In this document: positions 23,390 through 36,071 of the stretch, piece after piece
Layout: each line of letters opens with the position of its first letter
Numbering within the stretch: the stretch's first letter is position 1
Source: Vesta saturnalis
Taxonomy: Eukaryota > Arthropoda > Insecta > Coleoptera > Lampyridae
Direction of reading: 5' to 3'
Length of the DNA stretch: 64,000 bases
Assembly: GCA_036346205.1 (NCBI GenBank)
Contig: JARFJB010001962.1
Span: 805,501 to 869,500 of the forward strand
Notes under the pieces: model-generated
Seen by the model: only the letters and a program-made list of their open reading frames with translations
Databases searched by the model: none
What the model was told of the DNA's origin: nothing
Translations under genes and position numbers: made by a program

Positions 23390-23730
23390 ACATGAATTAT
23401 TATTGCTGTAACTTTTACATTGTTTCCAGTTTTCATTATGTACGTATTACTACAGTGGTTGCATAATATTTTGGTAGAGATGCTACTAGAGAAACGGAAT
23501 GTGGATTGCACCCGTTTGGTATGGTGGAAATTTATATTGAATATTGATAAGCAAACCAAATATTCTTGGCAAAGGTGGCCCCGAGATGATATCAACGAAT
23601 GTAATTCAGCAGCACAATAGCCATTGTAATATATTTTCATGGTCAAAGAATTGTATGTCAGAAGTTAAGGACGGGTCATTTATAAGCCTAAACACTCTTC
23701 TTTGAATACGTGTCACGTTTGGTGAAATTT
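23390..23730 (-). mobile_element. CR1-like retrotransposon relic, 3' part
   Basis: On minus it matches the 3' coding end and tail of the retrotransposon at 36715-38362: the AATGTGGATTG block near 23498 matches 36907, and AGAAGTTAAGGACGGGTCAT near 23660 matches 37110. It is heavily diverged and has no frame. Confidence 0.65.
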
Positions 23731-24390
23731 GGCTTAAATATTTTATTTTGAATATAAATGTTTCCGGATTTTGAAAGACAGTAGTTTGCCGTGAATATTA
23801 TTTTTGGTTAATGTAGTTTTGTTAAAATGAAGTAGATTCTACGTATTCTTACCAGTTCGTTTATAAATAAAGTTGTTAATGTAAGAGTCATTGAAGGTTC
23901 AGTTGAACCATTTTGGGTTGTGTTATTGAGAAAAGATGTTTGTTATCTCGATTCTAGCTTTTTAGTGGACGCACATGTGGCTTGAAGTGTATTTTTATCG
24001 TGAGAAATGTGCGTTTGCATTTTGGTATGGAAGATATTAAATAGCGGTGATTAAAAAGAAATGCTGAAGTGGGGTAAAGGGTTTTCTTATGATGGTTAGT
24101 TAAAGAGCATTTCGTATGTTTCGTTACTCGTCATTAACTGAATATAATGCCATATCAAAGTAATACCAGTTTTGTATACTACGCAATACATTAACAAATG
24201 GGTCTTTTAGTTGCAGTAAGTTGGCAGCACCTAAATGTACTCGTTCATTGATTCCAGCGTTATTTGAAATTTGACTTGTCACTTGTGTTGATCTTGGTTA
24301 ATTTTCGATTTCAATTTCTCGTTCACATTATTTCGCCGTACATTTAAGCAATCTGTTCTTTTCTAAACAAAAGTTTGTGCAATTGTCAAA
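23731..24390. other. Unclassified sequence inside the retrotransposon relic
   Basis: This separates the 3' relic (23390-23730) from a Tc1/mariner relic. No domains are recognised. Confidence 0.4.
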
Positions 24391-25185
24391 ATGCCAAAAG
24401 CATTAAACAGTAAAGCTGAAGAACTCATTAATTGAGTTTTTCGAAAAGCAGCGTTACAATAATGGCCCTTTTATACGTTTACAAACTGTGCGAGAGGTCA
24501 GTAAATAATTGAATTTTCTAACGAGTGATCAATCTCAAGTGTATACCACGTGATCAAAATATTTAAGTTGGTACCACTGATAGGTTGGTAAGAAGCTGTA
24601 TTGCCAACAAACTGATTTATTTTATCGTGTTGCGCAAGCTTTGAATCTGAGCGTTTCAACGGTTTCCCAGGCCGTTAAAAGCAATTTTACGCTTACATCG
24701 TCGTACATAACGACACCATCGTGAAAAAGTTTTGGATTTAACTTTGTTGAATTTTACATCGATTCGAAATATTATTTACGAAACGTATAGCAACAGTAAG
24801 ATTCAAATTATCATTCTATTTTATCTAATTAAATGTAATTTAAGAGGAACATTTAACTCTAACATCCGTTCACGAAAAGGTTCGAGCAAAGCATCTATAT
24901 GAAGAAAGTAAAACATCCTTGTACCAATTATTAAAAGATACTGGTTTTAAATGGCAAAAGACGATCTACGAAGAGGATTGATGGAATTACCCGATATTGC
25001 GAGAAAAAGAATTCACTTCTTAAAGCAATACAAGACAATTAAAGAAAATGCTTCTAATTAATTGGTGTTGTTAGACGAAACGTTTATTTTCCAAAATGGC
25101 ATCATTGGTCAATACTGGGAGGATGATGACAAACGAAGTGTAAGAAGCATTAAATCGGATGACAAAAGTTTAATTTTAGTAAATG
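24391..25185 (+). pseudogene. Tc1/mariner-superfamily transposase relic with intron and MITE insertion
   Basis: The start is MPKALNSKAEELIN. Then comes a broken stretch equivalent to NNGPFIRLQTVREVS, interrupted at about 24518-24603 by a fragment of the 0.6-kb MITE. HTH-like RVAQALNLSVSTVSQAVKS follows. A likely 50-bp intron begins with GTAAGATT near 24796. After it come VHEKVRAKHLYEESKTS and the catalytic LLDETFIFQNGIIGQYW (first Asp), then DDDKRSVRSIKSDDKS. The second and third catalytic residues are not seen. It belongs to a lineage different from the DD41D elements here. Confidence 0.6.
24518..24603. repeat. Fragment of the 0.6-kb MITE
   Basis: It is the near-exact inverse of 35165-35250, sharing GTGATCAATCTCAAGTGTA and GGTACCACTGATAGGTTGG. 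It sits inside the Tc1/mariner relic. Confidence 0.75.
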
Positions 25186-25419
25186 TGTATTCTCCCTCTT
25201 AGAACTAACTGCAGATGCTTTCATGTAAGTTCAGTTGCACGTCATAATTTGTTATGTTATGACATATATAACACTGCAACAGTATTACGCAACAATATAC
25301 ATATTGTTGCGTAATATACCCTTGTTGCAGTGTTGGGTATTATACGTCATAACAAATTATGACGTGCAACTGAACTTACATGAAAGAGTCTATAGTTAGT
25401 TCTAAGGGGGAGAGTACAC
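25185..25419. mobile_element. Hairpin MITE
   Basis: About 105-bp arms pair around an AT-rich centre near 25300. Shared inverted blocks are CATGTAAGTTCAGTTGCACG and CGTCATAATTTGTTATG. There is no coding content. The strand would fold into a single long hairpin. Confidence 0.8.
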
Positions 25420-26000
25420 AGAGCTTGAGGCAGTTTGGAGTTGTGTTATATAGCAGGCGGTGCGCGCAAAGTACCTGCTGCTAACCCGGTGGTTTCCTGA
25501 AGTTATCGTGACGAAGTTACCACTGCTTGTGGATTTATAGCTAAAATTCAATCGACCCCGAAGATTTTGTGTTGGTGTTTCCTTAAGATTATTAATGTTA
25601 TCGAATCCTTCGAGAAGGGAAAGTGTTTATTTTAGTACTACCCAATTGTTTGGATTTGTCCGCGCTCGTAGCAGATTTAAATATTTATAGAGGTATCTAT
25701 TTTGGTATTTTGGAAGATTTCGCGCCGTACTGTATACTGGTAAGTCTACTGGCAGCTGCTTGAAAATAGACAATAATTTGCTTGTGTATAAAAATTTGTT
25801 AAAGTACGTTGTGTACATAACAAGAGTTGCGTGATAATAAGCATACGATTTGTGCTAATAAAGCAGTTAATAAAAGGACGTCTGGATTAGATTTGAATAT
25901 TTTGTTGTTCCTTTGCGAATGTAAATTTAAGAGTTAGTAAGTTTACCCGCTGTACTGAGAATGTAGTTCGCTGCTTGGTCCAGTTCAGTGCCCTGTAGCT
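25420..26000. other. Unclassified sequence
   Basis: Between the hairpin MITE and the second retrotransposon relic I see no coding or repeat structure beyond AT-rich sequence. Confidence 0.4.
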
Positions 26001-26002
26001 GT

Positions 26003-26930
26003 GAGTGTGACTGTAAATTACTGCTTAGATGGGTACAAAAAGCTTATTTTGCTAACAGCTGCTTTAGTAGCTGACAGAAGATGGTCGATTCCGGACAAAT
26101 TTAGCTATTCTCAACATAGTAATAGAGTCTGAAGGTCTGAACAATTTATACTTAGAATAAAAGATGATTTATCTTTTTTGACGGACAAAAGGCAATACAG
26201 AGGGTTTGGTAGCATTACATTTAACTAGATTATTACTTCCCCATTCAAGGATACGTTCAATCCCTTTGTTGATTAAAATGTCCATTTCGGCTTTAATTTG
26301 AGGTAGAAAGTGGATTGATTTAATGAGGACTGAGTTTAAGAGATACCACTAACCCCCGTGGAACGCCCACGTTAATACTAACTTCTTTTGAAAATAAGAC
26401 ACCTACTACGACTCGTATGCGTCTTTTATCAAGAAAACTAGAAACCTAGTTAATGAGCGTATCAGATAACCTAAACGAGGTGAATTTGGCAAGTGAACAC
26501 TTATGCCAAACTTAGTCAAATGTTTTTAAAATATCTAAACCGAATTGTTCTAATGTATTGTTCCAAACTTAACTATCATATTAAAGATCGACCGTTGAAC
26601 GACTCTGCCTAAAACCATATTGGAGTTCACTAAGGATTTTATTAGATTCAAGGAAAGAGAGCGGTTACTGATGGCTTTTTATGAGAAAAAATGGAAGCGA
26701 TGGCAATTGGTCGATAGTTAGAGGGATCTGCCTTGTCGCATTTTTTTTGGGAATAGGTTCAACATTTGCTAACTTCCCTGATGAAGGAACTTTCCTAGAA
26801 GATGTAAAGATGAAATATAGCTTAGATAGAACTAGTACTAGTTCGGGGGAGTATTTCTTTAAGAAAATAGCTAGGATACCGTTTGGGACAGTCGCCTTTT
26901 TGAAAGATTAGCTTGTCTACAGAATCAGTA
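26003..26930 (-). mobile_element. CR1-like retrotransposon relic, RT part
   Basis: On minus it matches 37270-38290 of the better copy, for example ACTGCTTAGATGGGTACAAA near 26019 and GAGGTGAATTTGGCAAGTGA near 26478. Many indels and stops are present. It may be the other half of the relic at 23390-23730, split by later insertions. Confidence 0.65.
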
Positions 26931-28546
26931 ACTATAGATCGCTCAAATGATGTCATGGGGGAGAAAATGAAGATGAACCAAAGTTTTTACTGATGGCTTT
27001 AGCTTAATATCAAAATTTACGACTGACCAAAGAAAATTTAGCTAGTTCATCACATTTTCATATTTTGAACAACTTCTTACATTTAGTGATAACAGTTGTC
27101 ACGTGTTTAAGTGGGAAGCGGAGGAAAAAGGAAAGGTTTCTCTATTCACCTACAGATAGCATAGAAACCGTCTAACTCAATACGCTTCGGAGGGGGGGAG
27201 GGTCAAGAAAATTCCGGAGTAAAATTAGGCGCCAGAAGTCGCTCCCCAAAAGTTCACGCACCGTTAACCCGACTTTTGTATAACGATGTCTAAAGAGGTG
27301 TATAAGGAATTAAAGGAAAGGAGAGAAAAAATGTGGAAGAGAGAATAAAAAAAAAGTTGTAGTGCAAATGTAGTTTTAACCTAGTGGTAGATACAGAATC
27401 AACCAAACGAGATAAAATGAAATTGAATCTTTGTTTCTTTTTACTTTCTCTACACTGGCCGTTTGTCTATAGGTGGCGTAAATATGTGCTGTGCTTTATA
27501 TAACAAAATATAAGGACATTATTTTAATAAAAGGAATTTCCAATACAGTGTGTAGTATTTTAAGGTATTTCGGCATCCACAATATGTAAGATTAGTAAGT
27601 TTTCACAACGTGAAATATTTGTACAGAAGTATGTTTAGCGCGTTACACTTTTGAAGGGATTTTTAGTACCAACGTAGTCTGCATGACACTCGACCCTTTT
27701 ATTGAATTTTATTTTGCAAAGATATTGAATCAGCACTAGCCCTAATGAACGGGGGTTTGGAACGAGACTGAACTACACGATTTTGTTTTTTGGGAATGTA
27801 TAACTCCATGACCATGAGGATGACTTCAGATACTGAAAGAACAATGATCCGAAGACGAGGATGACTTAAAACAATATTCACTCCATGGAAAGGCTACAAA
27901 GAAGTCCCATGAATCACTCCATTTAGCTGACTTAAAACACCATAAGGTTCCATGCGTGTTGTGAACAACAGAATCAGGGACAGTAGAAGTTATTTCTATT
28001 AGACAATGATCAGATAGACATAGTAGGGAAAGAACTGAAGTTTTGTACTAATTTTCTGTCATTTGCCTTACGATGGATTTTTGTTTTAAATAGGTATCCT
28101 ATAAAAATACTTGGCATAAATTTACCAATCGTTGCAAATGTTATAATTTATTAACAATTTCAAATTGTAACATGGAAGAGTTGTACCTGAAGGCAAGTCG
28201 TAAATATTATTTTAATGTATTGTAATGTGCAAAAATTGATGTAGGATCGAATGTATCATTTTATCTGGTTACTATTTCTAAAAGCTAACATAAATATCTG
28301 TGATTTAAACATTTAGTAATGTGCTTTAAGCTTACTAGTATCTATTTTCTTTACTATAATGATTTAAAATTTCTGTATTTACGGCATTTACGAATGAGTA
28401 TGATGGATTAAATGTTATACAAAATTATTTCTATACTGTAGCTAATTTTTACTTCAGGTATGATTTTCTTTATTATTTGGATTGTACTGCTGATACACTG
28501 CGGTCCGCTGTATCTAACTCAGCTCTTTCCTTTTACCGCATTCAGC
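26931..28546. other. Intergenic, no recognised gene
   Basis: No domain-bearing frame and no clear repeat. A short purine-rich tract lies near 27190-27210. Confidence 0.45.
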
Positions 28547-28735
28547 AGATTACGATCGCCTAACGAAATTAAGTACATTTACCTTATTGCTGTTAACAAG
28601 TATTTGGCAAATATTTTACCCACGAATACAACTCGTACCTAATTTGTCTTTAACAGGTTACGATTGCCTACAACAAAATTAAATACATTTATATTAATTC
28701 TGTAAACGAGTATTTGTTAAACATGTTACCTGTAG
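28547..28735. repeat. Diverged direct repeat, two copies
   Basis: The two copies start near 28547 and 28661 (period about 114 bp). They share ACGATCGCCTA/ACGATTGCCTA, AAATTAA(G/A)TACATTTA and AGTATTTG. There is no coding content. Confidence 0.6.
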
Positions 28736-29431
28736 TGTAAGATCGGTGTCAGCTTGATACCCGACTTCAGCTAGTTTTAATACAATTTCTCTCATGTAGA
28801 ACTGCTGTATGTTAATTAAACCATTCTTCAATAGTTTACACACACTCAACAATCAACATTTTGATTAATTTTTGTTAAAATTGTGCCACACCCAGTAGGG
28901 AGTTCATGTACAACCTCCATTTTGGGGATAATTAATTTTGTACTATTGTCTATGTGGTCGTGCGCAGTAGCTTTGCTGCAACTTTTATGTTTATACCAGA
29001 TGTAACTTTTTGTGTATCGTAATATTGAATCATGTCAAATGTTGGCGCGAGCTTTCATGCTAGTTTAAATGCTACTCGGTAGCTCAAATATATAATATAC
29101 ACTATCGTTTTATGGATAAGGTTGTTCGGACCAATTTCTTTTTCTAATTTAAATTCCTTAATTACTAATATTCTTTTTTATTCGAGATAAATTAAGTGGA
29201 CCGAACAAGCTTTTCCAATTGTATTTAGGTAATTGAATTAAAAAGGGGTTTGTATTCAGTTTTGTTAAACGAAAGGCAAGCTGAATTATTTTATTAATTT
29301 TTCTTTCTTGTAAATAACTGATTTAATAGGCTTATTAAATTGGCATTTTCAGGCTAAGGTACGTAAGATCTTGCGTCGGCCGGAAAGGGTCAAGCTCATT
29401 TTAACTTTTTTGGTTTTGGGGATAACATATA
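28736..29431. other. Intergenic, no recognised gene
   Basis: AT-rich unique sequence with no supported feature. Confidence 0.45.
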
Positions 29432-31072
29432 CAGGGTGAGTCACGAGGAATTGTGCATACTTCTACCATAAGTAGAGGCACCTTAGGGGAAATGACCATT
29501 AAAAAATGTCTTCTTATTTGTTTATTAATATACAGGGTGAATTATGGATCTTCACCAAAACAATGTTTCATCATATCTTTTCAATTATTAAGTCGATTTG
29601 TCTCATTTTGTGGTGAAAGAGTGTATTCGTGTCTAGCAACTAACTGACATATTCAGAATTAAAAAAATCCAGGACCTGTCTTCGTGAAAATTTGTTGGAC
29701 TGCTTCATATCCAATACTTCACCCTGTATATGATTTCTCTAAAATCTGATATAATTTGTTCAGAGCGCATTTAGTTAAACCTGGGTATTTGAATTTTTTG
29801 TTACACTTACCTCACATTTTCAATTAAAGATTCATTTTATAGTCAAATTGAAAATTGGCAATAATGAAATATCTTACTGTATAATAATGTTTAGTTATTA
29901 AAAAGAAATCTTTAAAATAAACAGTAACGACACACACGGTGCTCCAGTATGGTAAATACCATAATTTGAATTGATTTACAGGGCTAGATTTAGAAATCTG
30001 GCATATCTGGTTCATCTCAAAAATTCACCCTGTATGTAACTGTTTGTAATAACCTGGTTTTCTTATTTGTTTAAGAAAAAATCGTGTAATTATCTTAATC
30101 CCAAATTATTTTAAGCCCAAGAAATGTTTATTCATAAATTAAGAAAGTCCATTACACATTTAAACATTCGACAAGAAAAGTGTATTGAGGCAGATGGATT
30201 TCATTTTGAAGATCTTTTATAATCGTAATATTTATTAAATTGTTTTTTACTTTGTTCTACATTTTTAATTTTTTTTTATTATTTGGTTATTGTCATTTAT
30301 TTTATTTCTTAATTTATGAATAAACATTTCTTGGGCTTGTTCATTTCATTCCGATTAAAATAATTACACATGAATTTTTCTCAAGCAAATAAGAAAACTA
30401 GGTTATTACAAATATTTTTTATTTGTTTTCTGTCTATTACGGGTGGAAAAAGTTACATACAGGGTGAAGTTTTGAGATAAACCAGATATGCCAGATTTCT
30501 AAATCCGGCCCTGTAAATCAATTCAAATTATGGTATTTACCATACCGGAGCACTATATGTGTCGTTACTGTTTATTTTAAAGATTTCTTTTTAATAACTA
30601 AACATTATTATACAGTAAGATATTTCCAATATTGCCAATTTTCAATTTGACTCTAAAATAAATCTTTAATTGAAAATGTGAGGTAAGTGTAACAAAAAAT
30701 TCAAATGCCTAGGTTTAACTGTCTACTAATGCGCTCTGAGAAAATTATATCAGATTTTAGAGAAATCATACACAGGGTGAAGTATTGGATATGAAGCAGT
30801 CCAACAAATTTTCACGAAGACGGTCCTGGATTTTTTAATTCTGAATATGTCAGTTAGTTGCTAGACACGAATACACTCTTTCACCAAAAAATGAGACAAA
30901 TCGACTTAATCATTGAAAAGATATGACGAAACATTGTTTTGGTGAAGATCCATAATTTACCCTGTATATTAGTAAACAAAACAAGAAGACATTTTTTAAT
31001 TGTCATTTGATAATCCCCTAAGGGGCCTCTACTTATGATAGAAGTATGTACAGTTCCTCGTGACGCACCCCG
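29432..31072. mobile_element. 1.64-kb palindromic non-autonomous element
   Basis: The left end CAGGGTGAGTCACGAGG at 29432 is mirrored at 31072, and both abut TA. The arms of about 620 bp (29432-30050 and 30440-31072) are near-perfect inverses, and the 390-bp centre is itself partly palindromic (TTTATTCATAAATTAAGAAA and its inverse). Each arm also carries further TA-flanked CAGGGTG/CACCCTG motifs: 29533, 29720 and 30026 on the left, 30460, 30773 and about 30958 on the right. There is no transposase. Confidence 0.85.
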
Positions 31073-31074
31073 TA

Positions 31075-31650
31075 TACTGTGTATAACTTATTTTATTTAT
31101 CATTCATATATTATATACAGTAACGTTTGGCTTATTGCCTCCTTAGATGAGGGAATTGTCACTTAATTACTATTCCTATTACTCCCTGTTTCAAGCTTTA
31201 CAGGCTGTCCCTCTTCCAAGGAATAAGAACCTATTTTCTTTTCCTTCTTTCTTTAAAGCTTGTGGCGCCTATTTCGGTTCTTCTCTCACTAACCAAATTC
31301 TAATTTAACCTAGTTTATGGATACCTCCAAAACACTCATGCAATCTGAGTGCTCTGTGGTCTTCGGGCCGTTTGATTGAATTTTAGCCGTTTCTCCCGTA
31401 TTGCGCCGTGCGGTGGTTAGACCGTGGCAGTATGTTTTTCACACCCACAAAATTATTTTCCAAACGGCGGAAATATGTCTATGATTGATAATATATCTGC
31501 CAGTCTACAGTTACACAAAAAGATATATTATTTCATTTCTTTTAATTTCCGCTTTGTAGATTGGACGGTCATGTGTGGTTTCCACCAGATTTCTTTATGG
31601 TATCATAACAAAATTAATTTCCTGTACACAAGTGATTTTTGTCATTAGTA
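31075..31650. other. Intergenic with a dispersed-repeat fragment
   Basis: Around 31535-31590 the sequence ATTTCATTTCTTTTAATTTCC followed by TTGTAGATTGGACGGTCATG matches 58645-58700, part of the repeat associated with GT arrays. Otherwise no feature is supported. Confidence 0.45.
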
Positions 31651-31652
31651 TA

Positions 31653-34405
31653 CAAGGCTTTTCACCTGAAAATTTGACAGTATGCATATATTAATATGAT
31701 CTACACGCCTAAAATATTTTAGATGATGCGGCGTTGCCGCTTCTACTATAAAGTAGCGACTACTTTAATTTTTCAAATGGAACATCCTGTATATAATATC
31801 ATATTATGATTTCCTATTACTTTGTCAACAACTTCATGTATTATTTCCCTATACCTATCTATTACCGTTTAAGAGATATAAATTAATTTCGATTTTTTTT
31901 TTACAAAACATGTACTTTTATAAACGCTGATAATCTTGAACTCTCTGGTACTAAGACGATCAAATTCGAAATGGAGTGGAGTGATATCATGAGGATTTTC
32001 ACTTCGAGTCATATTTTTATTTGCGTCATACAGGGTCTTTAAAAAATGCAGATACTTTGTTCTCATGAAAAATGGAGTGGAAGTCAATTTTTTCAAATAG
32101 AACACCCTGTATATTTACACATTTTTGAACTCTACATCCAATTTTAGACTGACTTTAATCAGATAATGCTATTTCGATTTCTAACCGTTTTCGAGATAAA
32201 CTGTTTCAAACAGAAACTGACGTGGTTTCCTCGTATTCACCACTTATTTTTTAAATTTAACAGATTCCGTTCGATGTTCCTTCATCAGTCACAGATAATA
32301 CAATGAATAAATAATTATTAAAATACTCTTCAACCATCAAATGAAACTTTTCTTCAAACAATAGTTTTATTAACGCTGACACACGAACTGAAAATAATTT
32401 CATGAATTAGTAAGTTAATTCAATTATCAGTGTATTTCAGAATATGTTTGAACACATCTCCACCTCTACTTAAACAAACATGTAATCTCTTCAAAAGATT
32501 TTCATGTGTAGCGCTTCTGATTAAGTCTGGAGTTAAACTATTGATAGCAGTTCTAACTCTCGATTTCATATCTTCCATTGTTGTTACTGGGTTGGAGTAA
32601 ACGCTATTTTTAATGAAACCCCACACAAAATAATATATTGGATTGCCATCTGTTGTTCTAGGAGGCCAACGAAAAGGTCCATTATTACCAATCCATCTGT
32701 CTTTGAAGATTTCAGTTAAAGCTTCGCCTACTGAACGAGAATTATGGGGTGGAGCACCATCCATTTGGTACCGTACACGTTCCCTTCCTGGCCTATTATT
32801 TAAAATCATTTGAATTCCATTTCTCAGTCAATCTTCATATTTTGTTGCATTCAAATTATCATCATAAAACTCGATATAAAAAATGGACTCATTCTTTATG
32901 GCACAAAATACATTAAATTGCCATCTTTCTTGAAAACCCCTTTGGCGAACGACATGAGGATTTTCTGGCGCCCAATAATGACTGTTGTGTCTATTGAAAA
33001 TTCCATTTTTTGTAAACTTGGCCTCATCTGTCCATATGATATTGTCAAAGAAATGTTCATCCTCTTGAGTCTTGACAAGTAACCATTTAAAGAATTCCAC
33101 TCTACGAGGCAAATCAGTCTCTTTCAAATGTTGGACACGGCAGAATTTATAGGGATGCCATTTGTGCTTATTAAGAATGCGATAAATTGTCACGTAGGGT
33201 ATACCTATCTCCCTTTCAGCCTCGTGTAGAGAAGCATTTGGAAATGCATTAAAAAATCCCAAAACTGTTATGCCATTGTCATCATCATCCACTGCAGGCT
33301 TTCTACAAATGATTTTTGGACGAAAGGTTCCATTCAACCTACAGTTTTGTAGTAGTCGATTTATCACATTATTATTCGGCTTCGGAAGTTGTGGATATCT
33401 TTCGTGAAATACTCCGCATGTTCTACTTGAAATTCTATTGCACTCACCATGAATAATTAATAAATTCAAGAAATTTTCATTACTGTAACCTAATCTTGAC
33501 ATTTTTCTATTACAATTAGTATCACAATCAGTCAAAACCACCAACGAAAGTTTGACGTTTCAAAATTGGATCATTTATTTCTCCAAAGCACACTATTAAA
33601 AAATATTAATTTGCAATGTTGTACGGTAGAGACACTCATTACCTCAATTCATACAAATTGTAACTTTTTCTAAGGTACATATCAATTTCGAATTGACTGA
33701 TTTGAGACTGTTGAAAAACTAAATCGAAAAGAAATTGTATTACGTAGTATAAAATAGATGTTAAATCTCAAAAATTAGTGATGAATACAAGCAAACCACG
33801 TCAGTTTCTGTTTGAAACAGTTTATCTTGAAAACGGTTCGAAATCGAAATAGCATTATCTGATTAAAGTCAATCTAAAATTGGATGTAGAGCTCAAAAAT
33901 GTGTAAATATACAGGGTGTTCCATTTGAAAAAATTGACTTTCACTCCTTTTTTCATGTGAAGAAAGTATCTGCATTTTTTAAGACCCTGTATGAGGCAAA
34001 TAAAAATATGACTCGAAGTGAAGATCCTCATGGTATCACTCCACTCCATTTCGAATTTGATCGTCTTGGTACCAGAGAGTTCAAGATTATCAGCGTTTAT
34101 AAAAGTACATGTTTTGTAAAAAAAAAAAAATTGAAATTAATTTATATCTCTTAAACGGTAATAGATAGGTACAGGGAAGTTGTTGACAAAGTAATAGGAA
34201 ATCATAATATGATATTATATACAGGGTGTTCTATTTGAAAAATTAAAGTAGTCGCTACGTTATAGTAGAAGCGGCAACGCCGCATCATTTAAAATATTTT
34301 AGGCTTGTAGATCATATTAATTTATGCATACTGTCAAATTTTCAGGTTGATGCGTTGTCTGATTTGCCAGAAACGTCTAATTAACGCTCATCGTGAAAAG
34401 CCCTG
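31653..34405. mobile_element. DD41D-type element with about 640-bp arms
   Basis: The outer ends CAAGGCTTTTCAC and CAGGGCTTTTCAC (right, read inverted) abut TA. Inverted arms run 31653-32300 and 33740-34405. Inside each arm the terminal motif recurs next to TA: CATCCTG near 31784 and CACCCTG at 32103 on the left, CAGGGTG at 33912 and 34222 on the right. Each is followed by a similar TTC(T/C)ATTTGAAAAA stretch. The transposase lies on minus between the arms. Confidence 0.85.
32420..33502 (-). pseudogene. DD41D-type transposase, one in-frame stop and lost third Asp
   Basis: The start is MSRLGYSNENFLNLLIIHGE, a DUF4817-type N-terminus, followed by an HTH (EAEREIGIPYVTIYRIL). IIWTDEAKFTKNG has the first Asp and YQMDGAPPHNSR the second. 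A single TGA near 32826 (YED-stop-LRNG) interrupts an otherwise continuous frame. The third catalytic site reads GNPIYYFVWG where relatives read NPLDFFLWG, so Asp is replaced by Tyr. The length (about 360 residues including the stop) is normal for the family. It cannot be active. Confidence 0.85.
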
Positions 34406-34646
34406 TATACAAAATGCGATTGCTTGTGTATTAGTAAAAAGAATTTCCACCTTCTTTTAATTTCAGCGTAATTCAGTCGCACTTTAGTAAATGAATAAAA
34501 GACAATATACTGTGATTAAATTTTGCTAAACGTGTTTCTTGATGTGAAATTTTTCATAGTTATTTTAGTCCCTTAGAGGGTGTTTTGGAATATCATTTTA
34601 AATACGCCTTAATATTATTTAAGCTATTAATGGGTTTTCACATATA

Positions 34647-35251
34647 CAACGTGATCAATCTCAAGTGTACTGTAGTGGTATGACAAAAATCCCTAGTTGT
34701 TAATACTGTTGTGTTTTGCAGTTGGCTGCTTTGGATTTTTAGTGTGGTTTTAGTCGTTTTAGTTTATGTCAGTTTATGTCACATTATACCTTCGTTTTTC
34801 ATTTTTGTATTTTTTTGAGTTATTTACAAACTGTCTATATCAAGACAAATTATATATGTATTCTGAATTTCAAATTGTGATATCGAATTTAATCGTCATG
34901 CCGTTTTCAAACATGTACTGTGAATTTTATTTAATTATAATGAAATTATAACACTTAAATACTTAAGATTCATTAATCATTTAATCCAATCATTAAATTA
35001 TGTTTTATTTATTTTGTTGTATTTTATAGGGATGCAGTCTAATCAAATACAAAATAGTCATTATTTAAATTAAGATAATATTTTATAATATGTATAAGTT
35101 AATGACCTTTATACAGATTTGAAACTGATCGTAGTTTTTACTCGAACCATGCTCTAGAGTAGCTAGAGCAATACAGCTTCTTACCAACCTATCAGTGGTA
35201 CCAACTTAAATATTTTGATCACGTGGTATACACTTGAGATTGATCACTCTG
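34647..35251. mobile_element. 0.6-kb MITE
   Basis: The ends CAACGTGATCAATCTCAAG at 34647 and CAGAGTGATCAATCTCAAG (right, inverted, to 35251) are flanked by TA. The interior is AT-rich and non-coding. A fragment of the right end occurs at 24518-24603. Confidence 0.75.
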
Positions 35252-35479
35252 TATAATAATTGTTATAGCAGGCTTATTCGTTGCATTCGCATAGTTTATA
35301 AATATGTTGGACACTTCAATTATTTATTAAAACTATTATTCTTAGACGGGTGTTACACGCTCAGTTTGGCGTCAGTTCAGTCCACGTCCTTGATCATGAA
35401 TAGATTGATGGCAAACTGATTGACCCATGAACGACAATACACTATCATTCAAACTGATGTCAGTCGTAATCGAGAACGC

Positions 35480-35902
35480 GATGGATCGCAATAAGACGAA
35501 AGCTACTCTTGCAATAATAATTGCTTTTGGTTGTAAAAAAACGTTGTAAAAGGAAACGATGGTCTAAAGAATGGCTATTGAAAAGAGAGTTATATACACA
35601 ATTTATTAAATGAAATAAGACACACGAAGGAAGGTGAAAACTACGCAAATTATTTTCGGATGAAAGATGTGTGCTTTGATAATCTATTGAAAATGGTTAA
35701 GCCATATTTGACAAAACAAGATACGATCATGAGGAAGTCGATAAGTGCGGAAGAAAAACTGGCTGTAACCTTACGATACCTTGCTACCGGAAGGAATATT
35801 AATGATTTAATATTCTCAGTTATAATGTCACCAGCTGCTATCAGTCAGGCCATCATGGACACATGCCAAGCACTACTTTATGTTCTTCAGTCTTCTATCA
35901 AG
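35480..35902 (+). pseudogene. Harbinger transposase exon 1, frameshifted
   Basis: The start MDRNKTKATLAIIIAFG runs into a stop near 35547. The frame resumes as RWSKEWLLKRE, shifts by one near 35590 to SYIHNLLNEIRHTKEGENYA, and continues NYFRMKDVCFDNLL and KLAVTLRYLATGRN, all typical of the N-terminal region of Harbinger transposases. It ends at a good donor (AAG/GTAAGT at 35902/35903). At least two lesions make it non-functional. Confidence 0.8.
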
Positions 35903-36071
35903 GTAAGTGAAATAAAAAATTACATATTCTGTAAGTATCGTATATTGTACCAAGTAGGTACTAAATGTTGAACAAATAAAAAAAACTAAACAATAACATT
36001 AAGTCAAAAGAAAAACTTAAGCAAAGGTTTAACAAAGTTAAGCAAAATATGTCATGAAGTACTCGTACTTA

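Noticed and set aside
22892..23390. Open frames through the GT array
   Set aside because: The same repeat artefact as in the larger arrays.
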